From contig CM075651.1 of the NCBI GenBank assembly GCA_037953625.1, forward strand, positions 160,589,501 to 160,653,500: a DNA stretch of 64,000 bases, in the 5' to 3' direction. Within the stretch, counting starts at the first letter, position 1; every line of letters begins with the position of its first letter. This stretch comes from Crotalaria pallida (Eukaryota; Streptophyta; Magnoliopsida; Fabales; Fabaceae). Below are positions 45,884 through 57,180 of this stretch, one piece after another. Both the position numbers and the translations under genes were made by a program. The notes under the pieces are model-generated. The model was not told where the DNA came from. It saw nothing but the letters and a program-made list of their open reading frames with translations, and searched no databases.

Positions 45884-47294
45884 TGTTTCGGATCGCTTTT
45901 ATTGATAAGCAAATAATCAAGCAAAGATAAATGGGGTTATGGGTTCGTAATACTTTATGAAGTTGTGGCCTCAAATTCTACAGATAGTACAAGTGAAGGA
46001 AATACTGAATGTTATTCTTGCTGCAGCTAGGCGCACCTTTAATAGTCAGATTTGTAAGAGCACTCTGTAAGGCGTACAAATACTACAGATAATTACAAGG
46101 GGAGTAGCTGATATTATTTCTATCGTGATGGTACGCCTTTTACTACGGAGGCTAGGACCATGACTCGAGAAAGAAAGGCCATGGGGCGGTAGATACGTAG
46201 TGGCTGCAACGGTGGAGTAGTTGTTGTGATGGTGATTTGGGGGTGTACGCCCTTGCTGCCTACCCGCCTCTTCTTGTCATCTTCTCCAGTGTTCTCTCTC
46301 TGAGTGTGTAACGTGTTATTGTTGTTGATTGCCTTCCTCCAGTTGGCTTAGTTACTTCAGTGGGTTTGAAGGGAGTGGGAGGTATGCGCTCTGCTGTTTG
46401 CCTTTGTACCTCCCCTTCCTCTTTTTGTATTCTTCCTCTAAGTTGCAGAGGAAAGCATCTCGTATTTTGTGTGTAGTGTTGTTGTTGCTCTGTTGTGTTC
46501 TGATGGTTGAAGTTGTTGTTATGGTGGTTGCTGGAGGTGTGCGCTCTCTGGCTCACCTCCTTCTTTGTATCTCTCTCTCGTGTTCTGTCTCTTACTTCTC
46601 TTCAATGTTCCTTCTCTGAGACTTCTAGAAGAGAACTAGTGTTTCATGTGTTTATTGTGTTTCTTGTTGTTGTTGTTGTTTCATACGTTGGAGGAGGGTC
46701 TCTTTTATAGTGCCCTCTTTATCCACTGGTCTTTGTCTTTCCTTCTCTTTTTCCATTGGGCCATGCCTCTTTTCCTTCTATGTAGCTGCTCCTTTCTCCC
46801 TTTCCAGAGTCCAATTTGTCTTCTTTCCCATTTTGAGCTTTGTTATTAATGGCTAGCAGTGAAAGGCATACAAGACTTGCCTTCTTGATCTTTCCTCTTT
46901 GAAAGGGCTGCATGAGGTAAGCCAAAGATGCTCTGGCTTCTCATGCACGCTCCTTGTAGTCCTGGGGAACTGGAATGCCTTGTCTGCACGTGTGCGCCTT
47001 CCATTAGTCTCATGCCCTGTACGCTCCCCTTTATCATGGCTTTCTTTGTGAGTTTTCATGATGTCTGGGACGCTTTGGGAGGATATGTTGTGCTCTTTGC
47101 CATCAGGACGTCCTTCCCTTTTCTTGGAAATAATATCAAAATGTGACGCTCTGGACAAATGGCGCTCTGGACGGTTCTTGATGCTTGCACGCCTTTCTCA
47201 GAGTCTTTTATTGTTTTGTTTTGTTTGATGATTTTTGGGCCTTCACACAGATTGGGCCTTGCAATTTGGGCCACCAAATATTGGGGTACCAACA
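45884..47294 (-). repeat. 3' LTR of the outer element
   Basis: 1411 bp. Plus-strand borders TGTTTCGGATCGC and GGTACCAACA. Aligns with 52826-52908 plus 58782-60113 (about 1415 bp) with scattered substitutions and small indels. Confidence 0.9.
46701..46709 (-). promoter_or_regulatory. TATA-like box in the outer LTR
   Basis: On the minus strand ACTATAAAAGAGACC. The same box is in the other LTR at 59520-59528. Its direction fits the minus orientation deduced from PBS and PPT. Confidence 0.5.
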
Positions 47295-48333
47295 ATTGCC
47301 CCCTTTGGAATAAAGAGGAGAAATTGTTTCCTCTTTAGTGCAAATCTTTGTTCTGCTTTGGTCTTGTCTTTTTTTTTCTTCTTCTGCACGGTTTCCACGT
47401 TCCACCCATTCTTCACTCGTGTCTTTTTGTTTTGAGTTCCCTTGATATGAGATGTGCTTTCATGTACGGGTCACTACCACAAGTGGGTGGCAAGAATGGA
47501 TTGAGGATGCATTTCGGAAAAATGCATCCTCAAGGGAGTATCAAAGTTAGATAGGGGCGTGCGCTTTCAGATGTCGCTCTTGGACCTGGACACTTTCTTC
47601 TCTCTTTTTCCGTTTGAGGTTGAACTAAGGGGACGCCTTCGGACTGCATTACATGGGGCAGAACGTCGCCTTTGGGACTGAACAGAGATACTTCATACTG
47701 CTATTACTGGGCAAGGTGTCGCCCTTTGTACTGGACTGAGGGCGCCTTTAGATTGCTGATACTGGGTAGGGCGTCACTTTTAATATTGAACAGGGGCGCC
47801 TTTAGTGCGCGCTTTTGTTCTGTGCCTTTGGTGCGCGCTTTCGTTGTACGCCCTCGACTACTGAGGGATAGTGACTCCCTTTCTCTTTGGTTTCTTCTCT
47901 GATGTATTATTGATTAATTACTCTTTACTATTGTTGTTCTTATCGCTCTTGTGTAGATGAGGAGTGCGGTGGAGTTATTATTCTTGGGAGCGACGTACGC
48001 TTTTCGAAGGTCGCTCTGGGACTCTCACACTTTATTCTACTTTTCTTCTAGAGAGTTGCTACAGACTTTGTTCACTTCACTATTGTTGTTCCTGTTGCTT
48101 CTGTTCATTAATTTTGAGATGCCAAGGAGGAATAGAGCGGTTGTCGCTGCTGGGCAGAGGGATGCGCTCTCTCTTGTGTCGCTCCTGTGAGGAAACAAGG
48201 TGATGAAGAATGCTTCTCTGCTTCTCTGGTTCGTTTTTCCTTTCTTCTCTTGATACTGTGAAGAACTTGTGTTCCTCTATGTTGGTTTGTCGCTCTTGTG
48301 AGCTTGTGGAGTTGATGGAGTGCGCTTTGGTGC

Positions 48334-49431
48334 TTGATTTGGCAGCAACATCTCCTTCTTCGGCTTTCTCTAAGTGTTGTCCCACTCATTGCCTCTCTCA
48401 TATTCCTTTTGGGTACAGGTGGCTCTGGTGGTCGTTCCTCGGCGTCGCCTTCGCCTCAGATTTCTGAAGGTGTCCATACTCCAGCCAGTTCTCCAACAAT
48501 TCCATCCACCCCTGGTGGTGAGGGCTCCTTGGACTTCCGTCGTCATCCTTTTGTTAGTGGGGGCGTTGCCCCCTCTGTTCCTTCTGAATCTGCTGTTTAT
48601 GAGGATACTGATCCTTTGATGTCCCCTGTTGGCGCTTTTAAGGTTGTTTCTATTATTTCCAAGGGCGTGCCTGTTGATGCTCCCTCGGGTTTTACTAATG
48701 CTGGTGTTGTTGGTGAGAGCGTCTCTGATGCTCAAAAAATTGATGATATATTCGGTGAGACAGACGCCGTGTTTGATGGGATGGACACTGGGGTAGGTAC
48801 TTCTGCTTCCAAGGAAAGCCAAGTCGAGGCCGCTGTTGAGATCCTAGTTGAGGAGCAGCTTGCCCCCAGGGATGACACTAGTTTTGTTCCTTCTTTGCTC
48901 TCTCTCTGTTTTGCAGAAGCATTTTCTGCCAAGTCACGTGGCTCTCTTGATGCGGAGGAGCAGTCTATGACCGAATCATTCCTTCTTGCCCACCCCGACT
49001 CGGTGCCACCAGGTGCTTCGTTCCCTCGCTTTTTCAGGGAGTCCGCTGCACATACCATGGCGCAAATGCTGGGTTTGGTGAGCTCCGTTGACGTTGACGC
49101 CTTGCCTTGGGAGGACAAGGTGGAGCTCTTGGACTGCCTCCATTTCCTTAAGTTCTAACACTATTCTGGTACCTGGCTTGATGATGATATTGATAGATAG
49201 GGGAAGCTGCGCCCTCCCTTTGATGTTGCTGGCTTGACTGAAACCATGCGTGCTTTGCAAGAGCGCCGTACTGCTTTGGCTACTCGTTCGAAAGAACTCT
49301 CAGTCCATCTTGCACAAGTGACTTCTGATTTGGAGAGCGTGGACAAGGAGATTAATGACTTGGTTGCTCAGGAGCGTTCATATGAAGAGGTTCGCAAGCA
49401 TATCAGCTTCAATTCTCTTTTTAGTGTTTGA
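48334..49431 (+). pseudogene. Long open frame antisense to the outer element, broken by two stops
   Basis: One frame runs from 48334 to 49431 and is interrupted only by TAA at 49156-49158 and TAG at 49198-49200. A splice-acceptor-like gggtacag at about 48412-48419 precedes the coding-like part, which starts GGSGGRSSASPSP. It is Ser/Pro-rich, then acidic, then a conserved-looking helical segment (FPRFFRESAAHTMAQMLG, LPWEDKVELLDCL). After the stops it ends in a coiled coil (TETMRALQERRTAL..., LAQVTSDLESVDKEINDLVA). The layout resembles C-terminal parts of plant mobile-domain or transposase-associated proteins, but I cannot name a family. It opposes the transcription direction of the retroelement. 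It could be a captured host gene or an antisense gene typical of this element family. Confidence 0.45.
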
Positions 49432-52400
49432 TAGTTGCTGTTAGGCTATGTTGCTTTTGGACTTGTATTTCGGAATTTGTTTTGCTGAACTTCTTGAAGT
49501 TGTACTTATTTGTGGTGGTGCACCTTTCAGGCTTAGACTTTGCTTCTGTATGCCTGCTGGTACCTTGACAATGTTTATGTATGACTTGCTTCCGTCTTGT
49601 ACTTCTTTATTCGCATTGCTCTTAGGCTTGCATTTGGATTGTGCGCTTTTGGCTCTTGTGCGCCTTTTCTGGCTTTGTCGCTTTGGCGCTATTGTAGCTT
49701 GAACTTGCTTTTGTGAACTCAACTTTGTAGTTGCTTGTTACTTCCCTTAGCACTTATGCGCTTATGCTTGTTTCTATTCTTGCGCGCCTTTTCTGGCCTT
49801 GATGTTTTTTCTTCAAGTATTTTGATAGCGTACATTTCTTCTCTCTCTGTTTTTTTTACGTAAATATTCTGCATATAATAGTGGCCCCTCATGTCATTGG
49901 TGCCAAAGATTTTTCAGGTTATTTTCAGTAATGGCCCCTCATGTCATCGGTGCCAAAGATTTTATCTCAGGGTGCACGTTGGGCACGTTCTACAGGTTTT
50001 GCCGCTTTGGGCCTTTTCCTTCAGTTGTCACTTTGGACTTTTCAGTTCGCCGCTTTCGGGCTTTATTTGATTTATAAACTAACGGATCGCCTTGGATCTT
50101 TTGTTAGCCAACCTCTTTTTCTACAGATTTTTCCGCCCGCGTTTAAGACTAGCGCCCTTGTTTCCCGGGACCTTTTCTAGCCTCGCGATATGGCGTACTT
50201 CGCCCGCGTTTGATCCCGAAAATTTGTTTTCAGAGAGCTCTATCCAGGTGCTGCGATAAGGCGCATTGTGCCCACGGTACGGTCCAACACTATTCTTTCT
50301 TTTTCTTTTCTTTTTCTTCTTTTTTTTTGTGTGTGTTGGACCTCGCGATATGGCATTACTGACCCTGTTTGAGGGGGTTTTGCCACAGCGATACCTCATG
50401 TCATCAGTATCATTTAAGCATTTTCTGGGGATACCTCATGTCATCAATGTCGCTCTTACTGCTGGCACCTCTTGTCACGGGCGCTATCTTGCTTCTGATT
50501 GATTGTTTAACTCTGATAGCTTGTGTTCCGTGACACTTCTTGTCACTGGTGCTATCATTTTGTAAACGCTTAGATTGTTCTGGATTCTTGACTTTGCGCT
50601 CATGTTTGCCTTTGCATACTCTGCTTTGATGTATGAACAAGCTTAGATGTGCCCTGCTTCAGGGGCTTGCTACAGACTTCTTCGTTTTATTTGTTTTAGG
50701 ATGCCTTGGCTTGCTTATGAGAGTAGACCAAAATGAATTCAGGACTTTATCTTGGCAGCTGTTGAATCATCAATTAAATTGAACTCGCCTTGGTTATGTT
50801 ATGTTTGAGGCCATTTTGGGTCAATCACTTGTACGCTTTTTGGCTTGCTTTCGTCTTGCACCTTGCTCTTGCATCTGATCTTATGCACCAGTGTTTAAGT
50901 ATGCCTTTAAGAAACATACTTTCAGGATCTTGTACTCGTACCGGTCATTACAAGGCTTGCATTCGCCTTCACATTGCATGTATGCCTTTGGGTATTTCAG
51001 TCGGATTTCATGTACGCCTTGTAGTTGTACGCCTTCACAATTGTGATCACAACCGCTTTTAAGTTCACTTTTATTTTCTGATCGGTTGGTTTGCTTGGAG
51101 ACGCCTTTTGTTTTTGTCCGCCTTTTGAGTTTTGCAATGTACTTTTTGTTTTTAATCTTGTCTTGCTGTCGTGCTCAGATATCTGCATTGTTTTTCTGGC
51201 TTGTGCTCTTTTGCACGCTTCTGCTTTGAAGTTGCCTTGGTCTTTCCGGTTTGGATTCATTGTCAGCTTTTGATCTCAACTTCTGCTATAACCTTGCTCT
51301 CAGCCTTTTGTTTGCATTTCCTCCAGGATTTCTAGATTCAACACCCTTTCTTTTCTGTTGCGCCTTCCATAGGGTGCGCCTTTGGTTAGTCGATTGAATT
51401 GGAACATAACGGTGTGTTGAATATGAACAAGGGGCGCCTTCGACGAGGGTGCGCCTTTGGTTGACTGATTCTGTTGAATCCGAATTGTGTATTGTAACTG
51501 GACAAGGGGGCGCTTTCTTGAGGGTGCGCCTTTAGATCGCTGATTCTGGGCGGGGTGTCGTCTTCTAGTATGATTTCATCTCTTTTTTTTATTTCGATTT
51601 GCTTGATTGTCACAGATCCTCCTATTTGTGTTGGGTTGCTTTCTCTTGAAACTTTGCTCTTGCTTCATTATTCGTTGTTTGATACTTCACTTTTGATCGC
51701 CTTCTCACTGGGCGAGAGCGCTTTTCTGTTCTGGATAGATCAGGTGCCTCTTGTTCTCAGTGGAGAAAGCGGTCCTCTTATGACATCAGGCATCTTATCA
51801 AAACACGGAAGATCATAGCCTAAGGGCATACTTAGGACTTCCCGGATGCGAGGAGGATATCACTTATTGTTCCTACACAAACAATTTTCATTTTGATTAT
51901 TTTTTCGTTCTATAAATGTATGTTTCACTAGCCGTCTCTAGTAAATCATGTACAAGATCATGCATCATTGTGTATCACTATCAAGATTATGTCTTCGTAT
52001 AACTATTTTTCAGAAACACGCCTTTATGTATCTAAATCGGTCAGCTCATAACATGAATTACTAGATTATGAAAAACAGTTTCTTCACATCATGTCATGGT
52101 TGAGCCAAGAAAATTTAACAAGATTATGACAACATGATGTACTAGTTTTAGTAAACATTCATTTATACAGACTTATCTAATTATTGCCTTTGCAGTCACA
52201 TATTTTAATATATATCAGAGCGACATCATTCATGATTTTGATTATACATATGCAATTATAAGCCATGACATACATAGTCTAAAAATCAAACCATACACAT
52301 ATCATATCATGTCTTGTCAGAACAATGATATTCTAGACAAAGTAAAAATAAATCGTTCTTATCAGGATAATCTTAGACATGAAACTAACTACGCAGAGCA

Positions 52401-52806
52401 TTATGTCATGTGAAAGCGATACTACCAAAAGCATATTAGGACATAAATGCACAAAACGAGCATATAGTAGCTATATTTCCTTAACTATACATACAGCAAC
52501 TGATACGTGATTGGATACAATACATTTTTCATTTGGTCATGATTCATATCTATTATAATTAAATTCATGAAAAAGGCATACTAGCATATGCACTGAGTTA
52601 AGAGTCATATGTAAGCACGCCTCCTATGAGCTCGCCTTTTGGGGAGCGACCGCCTTTCGAGAAGGTCGTTGTTGGGCTAAAAGACAACCTCCTCGCTGCA
52701 ACGCCTCTTCAGTTGGAAATTGTTGATATCAGTGGAGCACCTTCAGGAGCTATCTTTTGAGCAGCGCTTCTAGGAGCATTTCCTTCACTATTTGGAGCCA
52801 TAACTT

Positions 52807-52823
52807 CCCCAGTGGAGTCGCCA
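52807..52823 (-). other. Primer-binding site of the outer element
   Basis: Minus strand TGGCGACTCCACTGGGG, two bases from the 5' LTR end. It resembles the complement of a plant tRNA-Arg 3' end (from memory). It establishes the minus orientation. Confidence 0.7.
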
Positions 52824-52825
52824 AT

Positions 52826-52908
52826 TGTTTTGGATCGCTTTTATTGATAAGTAAATAATCAAGCAAAGATAAATGGGGTTATGGGTTCGTAATACTTTAT
52901 GAAGTTGT
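52826..52908 (-). repeat. 5' LTR of the outer element, distal piece
   Basis: First 83 plus-strand bases of the right-hand LTR (TGTTTTGGATCGC ... atgaagttgt), up to the insertion point of the Copia-like element. Continues at 58782. Confidence 0.9.
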
Positions 52909-54504
52909 TGTTAGTTCCATGATGAACATGATGAATGTTTTGATAATGACAAAGTGTTTTTGAACAAGCTACATGTGTTGATCAAGTTTCAAGCTCAACA
53001 AGCAACAACAAACATCAAATGAAGAAGAGAGAAAGCAAGCTCATGAAGACCTAAGTTTGAGTGTATTTGTATTTCTTTTATCTTTTGCCTCTCAAGCTTC
53101 ATAGGTTTTTTATTTGAGTAGATTATTATAGAGGGTAGTGAATCTCATTCATAAGTCATGATTTAATCATAATTTGAGTTTTCACTTAACCTAGAATCAA
53201 TAGGTGGCTTAAAGGTTTTAAAGGAAAGGTTGGATTTTGAGAAAACAAGTTTTTGAACATGTGCAGTACCAACTTAATCGATTAAGTGATTAACTTAATC
53301 GAGTACTACTCGAGTACACGACTTGCTTAATCGATTAAGTACTGCTGAACTGATTTTTTAAAATACGTTTTTCACTTCTCAAAATCAGTTTTCAAGTGCT
53401 ACAACTTTTGGGTATTCTATATAAACCTTTTCCTATTATTTGTGATCATTAGAATCATTTCATACAAGTTTTACAAAGAATCAAGCCACTCTATTCTCTC
53501 TCATTTTCTAAAGATCAAAGTTTTCATATTTTCATATTCTTTGATCAAGAACCTTTGAATCTCTTATGGTGAATTGTCATAACTCTTGATTGAGATTCAT
53601 AGGATTGTTTTGTGTTTTCTATTGTGTTGTAATCTTTGCAAGAAGGCAAGCCACTACAACAAACAAGAAGTCTTGGTGTGTCGATTTTATCATCAAGCAA
53701 GTGCATTCTTATTGAAGAAGAAGAAGAAGTCTTGGTTGTGAATCAAGCAAGGAGAAGCCTTGGTGTGTGGATTATCATCAAGCAATTGAAGACTTGTTGT
53801 GTCGATTATCAACAAGGGGTAGAGGTTAGATTAGAGAGAAGATCAATAGGATTACAAGGCAAGGGTGTCGGTTATCTCTTGTAAGCTAGCAAGAAGGAAG
53901 TCTTGTGAGGCAATCACTTGTAATTTGAGAACTCTAATTCCTCATAGTGAAGAATCTCTCTTGGTTGAAGAGGGGACTGGATGTAGCTTTCAAGTGGATG
54001 AAAGTGAACCAGGATAAATCACTGTGTCGTATCTCTAAACCCTTACTCTTTATATTCAAGTCATTTGATTGCGTTCTTGGTTGAAAACCTAGAAAGATTG
54101 ATTTTCATAATTGATTGAATTGAATCTTTAATTGTTCAAATTGATAAAGGGAAAATCATTTTCATAACTAGGTTAATCAATAAGAATATAGGTGTTAATC
54201 ATTTCTGCTGAATCTCTGATCTTGCATGTGAATTGATTGATTTTCGTATTCGAATGAAAAATTGATTTTTCTGTTTTCTGTCATATTTAATCGATTAAGT
54301 TCAAGTTTAATCGAGTACTACTCGAGTAAATTGCAGGTTAATCGATTAAGTGCTGTAGAATTTGCAAAAATCATTTGTTTTGATTGTTTAGATTTGTTTC
54401 ATTCGAAAATCTTTCAAGGTATCTTGTACACCTATTCAACCCCCCCTTCTAGGTGTATTCCTAGGGTTCCTTTGTCTCTCCAACCACCAATTGCGGTTTC
54501 CACA
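52909..54504 (+). repeat. 5' LTR of the Copia-like element
   Basis: Starts TGTTAGTTCCATGATG, ends GCGGTTTCCACA. Contains two clusters of TTAATCGATTAA/ACTCGAGT palindromes (about 53273-53345 and 54288-54352) and a TATA-like TATATAAA at 53418-53425. Confidence 0.95.
53418..53425 (+). promoter_or_regulatory. TATA box of the Copia-like LTR
   Basis: TATATAAA in ggtattctatataaacc; the same box lies at 57690-57697 in the 3' LTR. Position within the LTR fits a U3 promoter. Confidence 0.6.
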
Positions 54505-54576
54505 ATTGGTATCAGAGCTCGGTCGAAAGACACGAGCATAAGAGCTTTTTCGTAAAGATCCTTTAAGAAAATCGCA

Positions 54577-56367
54577 ATGGGTTCCATGAATCCCTTTGGT
54601 GGTGAAGGTGCTTCGATAAGTCGTCCTCCATTGTTTACCGGAGAAGGCTATGCATATTGGAAAGTTAGAATGAAAATCTTTATCCAAGCCATAGATAGTG
54701 AAATTTGGAAAGTAGTTGAAAAAGGTCCTCATATCCCCTCTAGTTTAGTTGAAGGTGTAGAACAATTGATCCCCGAGGATAAGTGGAAGGATGATGATAG
54801 AAAGAAAGTACAATATGATTATAAAGCAAAGAATATCATCACATCCGCTTTATCCTATGACGAGTTCTTTAGAGTTTCTCAATGTTCTAGTGCTAAGGAA
54901 ATGTGGGACACTTTACAAGTGACTCATGAAGGAACTAGTGAGGTTAGGAGAGCTAGATTGAATGCTTTGATGCGTGAATATGAGTTATTTACTATGCTTC
55001 CAAATGAATCTATAAATGATATGCAAAAGCGTTTTACTCATATTATAAATCATTTACTTGCTCTTGGTAAAACTTTTCTTCAAGGTGAACTTTCTAACAA
55101 AGTGTTGAGATGTTTAGACAGGAATTGGCAACCAAAAGTAACGGCTATTGTTGAATCTAAAAATTTGGATGCTATGGATCTAGCAACACTTTTCGGAAAG
55201 CTTCAAGAACATGAAATGGAGCTTGGACGATTAAGTATCAATGAAGAGTCGGATAAGAACAAATCAAGGAAAGGACTTGCTCTTAGAGTCAAAAGTGCAT
55301 ATAAAAAGAAAGATAGTTCCGATGATGATGATAGTGAAGATTCCGATTCCGATGTTGATGAAAAAGACATGAAACTTTTGTTAAAAGAATTTGACAAGTT
55401 TCTAAGGAGAAAAGGAAGGTTGAACAAGGACAAAAGTAAAGAGAAGGATTCCTCACACTATAAGACCAAAACTTCAAAAGAAGGTGTAGTTTGCCATGAA
55501 TGTGGAAAGCCCGGTCATCTCAAGTACTCATGCTCTAGGTATCTCAAGAAGAAGGAGAAAGACAAGAAAAATTCTAAATCTAAAAGAGCATACATAGTTT
55601 GGGATAGTGATGAAGATAACAAGAAAAGCACATCGAGTAGTTCATCGGATGATGAAGAAGCCGCTTGTCTCAACTTGATAACTCTAGTAGATGATGAAGA
55701 ACAAAGTTCAAATGATGAATCAAGTTATCAAAGCGAGGATAGCAATGCAAGTGAATCTAAATCCGAAATTTCTTCTAAATATGAATTGTTACATAATGCT
55801 TATGAAGAAATGTATGAACAACTTGAAAAACTAGCTTTGAAAAACATTGAAAGAAAGAAGCTCATTTTGAAACATCAAAAAGAGATTTTAGAACTTCAAA
55901 AACAAGTTGATGAGCTTAATCTTGAAAATGAAACTCTTGATCTTATATATGCTAGTTCTTCTTGTGATTGTGCTAGTAGATTGAATATTGTGGTTGATTG
56001 TGAGAATTGCAAGTTGCTTAAAAATGAAAATGCTATTTTGAAAAATAAGCTTGCAAGTTTCTCAAATGGTGATATTAGATTGCGCACATTGTTAAATTTT
56101 CAAAGAGAAAATTCAAACAAGTTTGGTTTGGGTTATACTAATGCTAAGAGTAAATCTCATAGAAATGTTGTTGATTTTTCTAAAGTTGATTTTTCAAATC
56201 CTCCAACATGTTTCTATTGTGGTACTCATGGACATACTTCAAATGTGTGTTATGTTAAAGTGCATGGTATACCTAAAGGAAATTTTGTTTGGATGAAAAA
56301 GGGTGAAAGTCCCTACACTAACAAAAATGGATCCAAAACCATTTGGATACCAAAAAGCAAAGCATGA
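54577..56367 (+). CDS. Gag polyprotein (UBN2-type) of the Copia-like element
   Basis: Intact 596-aa frame. The N-terminal part, PPLFTGEGYAYWKVRMKIF and EMWDTLQVTHEGTSEVRRAR, is the UBN2/Gag capsid-like domain found in plant Copia elements. A Lys/Ser/Asp-rich linker follows. Zinc knuckle 1 is CHECGKPGHLKYSC (CX2CX4HX4C, residues 306-319). A coiled coil lies at about residues 400-455. Knuckle 2 is CFYCGTHGHTSNVC (545-558). The frame closes soon after, at the point where full-length relatives go on to protease and integrase. Gag packages element RNA into virus-like particles. With no pol here, movement would need enzymes from another element. No stops or frameshifts. Confidence 0.9.
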   Translation: MGSMNPFGGEGASISRPPLFTGEGYAYWKVRMKIFIQAIDSEIWKVVEKGPHIPSSLVEGVEQLIPEDKWKDDDRKKVQYDYKAKNIITSALSYDEFFRVSQCSSAKEMWDTLQVTHEGTSEVRRARLNALMREYELFTMLPNESINDMQKRFTHIINHLLALGKTFLQGELSNKVLRCLDRNWQPKVTAIVESKNLDAMDLATLFGKLQEHEMELGRLSINEESDKNKSRKGLALRVKSAYKKKDSSDDDDSEDSDSDVDEKDMKLLLKEFDKFLRRKGRLNKDKSKEKDSSHYKTKTSKEGVVCHECGKPGHLKYSCSRYLKKKEKDKKNSKSKRAYIVWDSDEDNKKSTSSSSSDDEEAACLNLITLVDDEEQSSNDESSYQSEDSNASESKSEISSKYELLHNAYEEMYEQLEKLALKNIERKKLILKHQKEILELQKQVDELNLENETLDLIYASSSCDCASRLNIVVDCENCKLLKNENAILKNKLASFSNGDIRLRTLLNFQRENSNKFGLGYTNAKSKSHRNVVDFSKVDFSNPPTCFYCGTHGHTSNVCYVKVHGIPKGNFVWMKKGESPYTNKNGSKTIWIPKSKA

Positions 56368-56379
56368 TTGTTTTGTAGG

Positions 56380-56860
56380 TTTGATTGAAGATGCAAATGA
56401 ATGACACATGTTCTCAATTGGTCTCAACTATGAATGTCTATATTCACATCTTCAATTGGTATCACACTTGCATCTCAAGTGAATGTCCTACAAAGTGGTA
56501 ATATTTGATATTGATATATTATCTTAATTGGTATCTTCTCAATTGATATTACTTTTCTAAATGTTTAGTTAATTCAATTTGTATCATTGAGAGATTATTA
56601 GTTGATTATCATGCTTTTGTGATTATTGATTCTTCTTTACAATTGATATCTTCTTTGTTAAGTGATATTATGATCTTTTTAGTTCTCAATTGGTATTATA
56701 TTTCATTATTATATTCTCTTACCAATTGATATCACATTTCAAAGTAAAGCTCTATTGTATTTGTTCAATTGGTATCAATGTTGTGAAGAAATGATCATTG
56801 ATTTCTTACCTTGGCTTAGATGTTATATTTCAATTGGTATATATTACTTTTTGATAATGC
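56380..56860 (+). repeat. Dispersed CAATTGGTATC repeats between gag and PPT
   Basis: About ten copies of caattg(g/a)tat(c/t), for example near 56413, 56453, 56484, 56501, 56576, 56640, 56692, 56731, 56763 and 56829, in non-coding sequence that replaces pol. The word aattggtatca is identical to the start of the element's own PBS region (54504-54514). Confidence 0.7.
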
Positions 56861-57180
56861 CAAAGGGGGAGAAATATGATGTTTTGAATTGAATGAAATG
56901 TTTCTCAAAGAGGGAGAAATGGTATGTTTTGAAACATGGGAGAAATATAATATGATTTTTAGATGTTTGTTTGGAGAAAGGTTGTTTTTGTTGTTTTTAT
57001 GTAGGTTGAGCTAAGTTGTTTAAGATAGGGGGAGAATCAAGCTTCTATCTCAATTGGATTCAAGTGTTAAAGCATTTATTGAGGGGGAGAAAGAGTCTTC
57101 TCAAGTGATCAAATGTTTCAAGCATCAATAACTTCAAGCGATTTCAAAACATGGGTTGTCATTTTCAAAAAGGGGGAGAT

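Larger units (their letters stand above)
47295..52825 (-). other. Internal region of the outer LTR element
   Basis: Apart from the antisense frame described separately, it shows repeated gcgcctttgg/gggtgcgcctt motifs (47620-47830, 51355-51560) and two copies of gcccctcatgtcat(t/c)ggtgc (about 49884 and 49932). There is an AT-rich stretch at 51900-52600. A short minus-strand frame starts with ATG just after the PBS (MAPNSEGNAPRSAAQK...) but stops after about 30 codons; it may be what is left of the element's own gag start. Confidence 0.55.

Noticed and set aside
46260..47435. Many overlapping frames on both strands at the left LTR of the outer element (and copies at 59173-60140)
   Set aside because: They lie within or across LTR sequence and are repeated in both LTRs; none has a domain or consistent splice context.
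53636..53884. 82-codon frame, identical copy at 57908-58156
   Set aside because: Lies within the Copia-like LTR; identity of both copies only reflects the young LTR pair, and no protein family is recognised.
54505..57180. Search for pol domains (integrase HHCC/DDE, RT YVDD, RNase H) in the Copia-like element
   Set aside because: None could be seen after the Gag stop at 56367; the remaining 0.8 kb is too short and non-coding.
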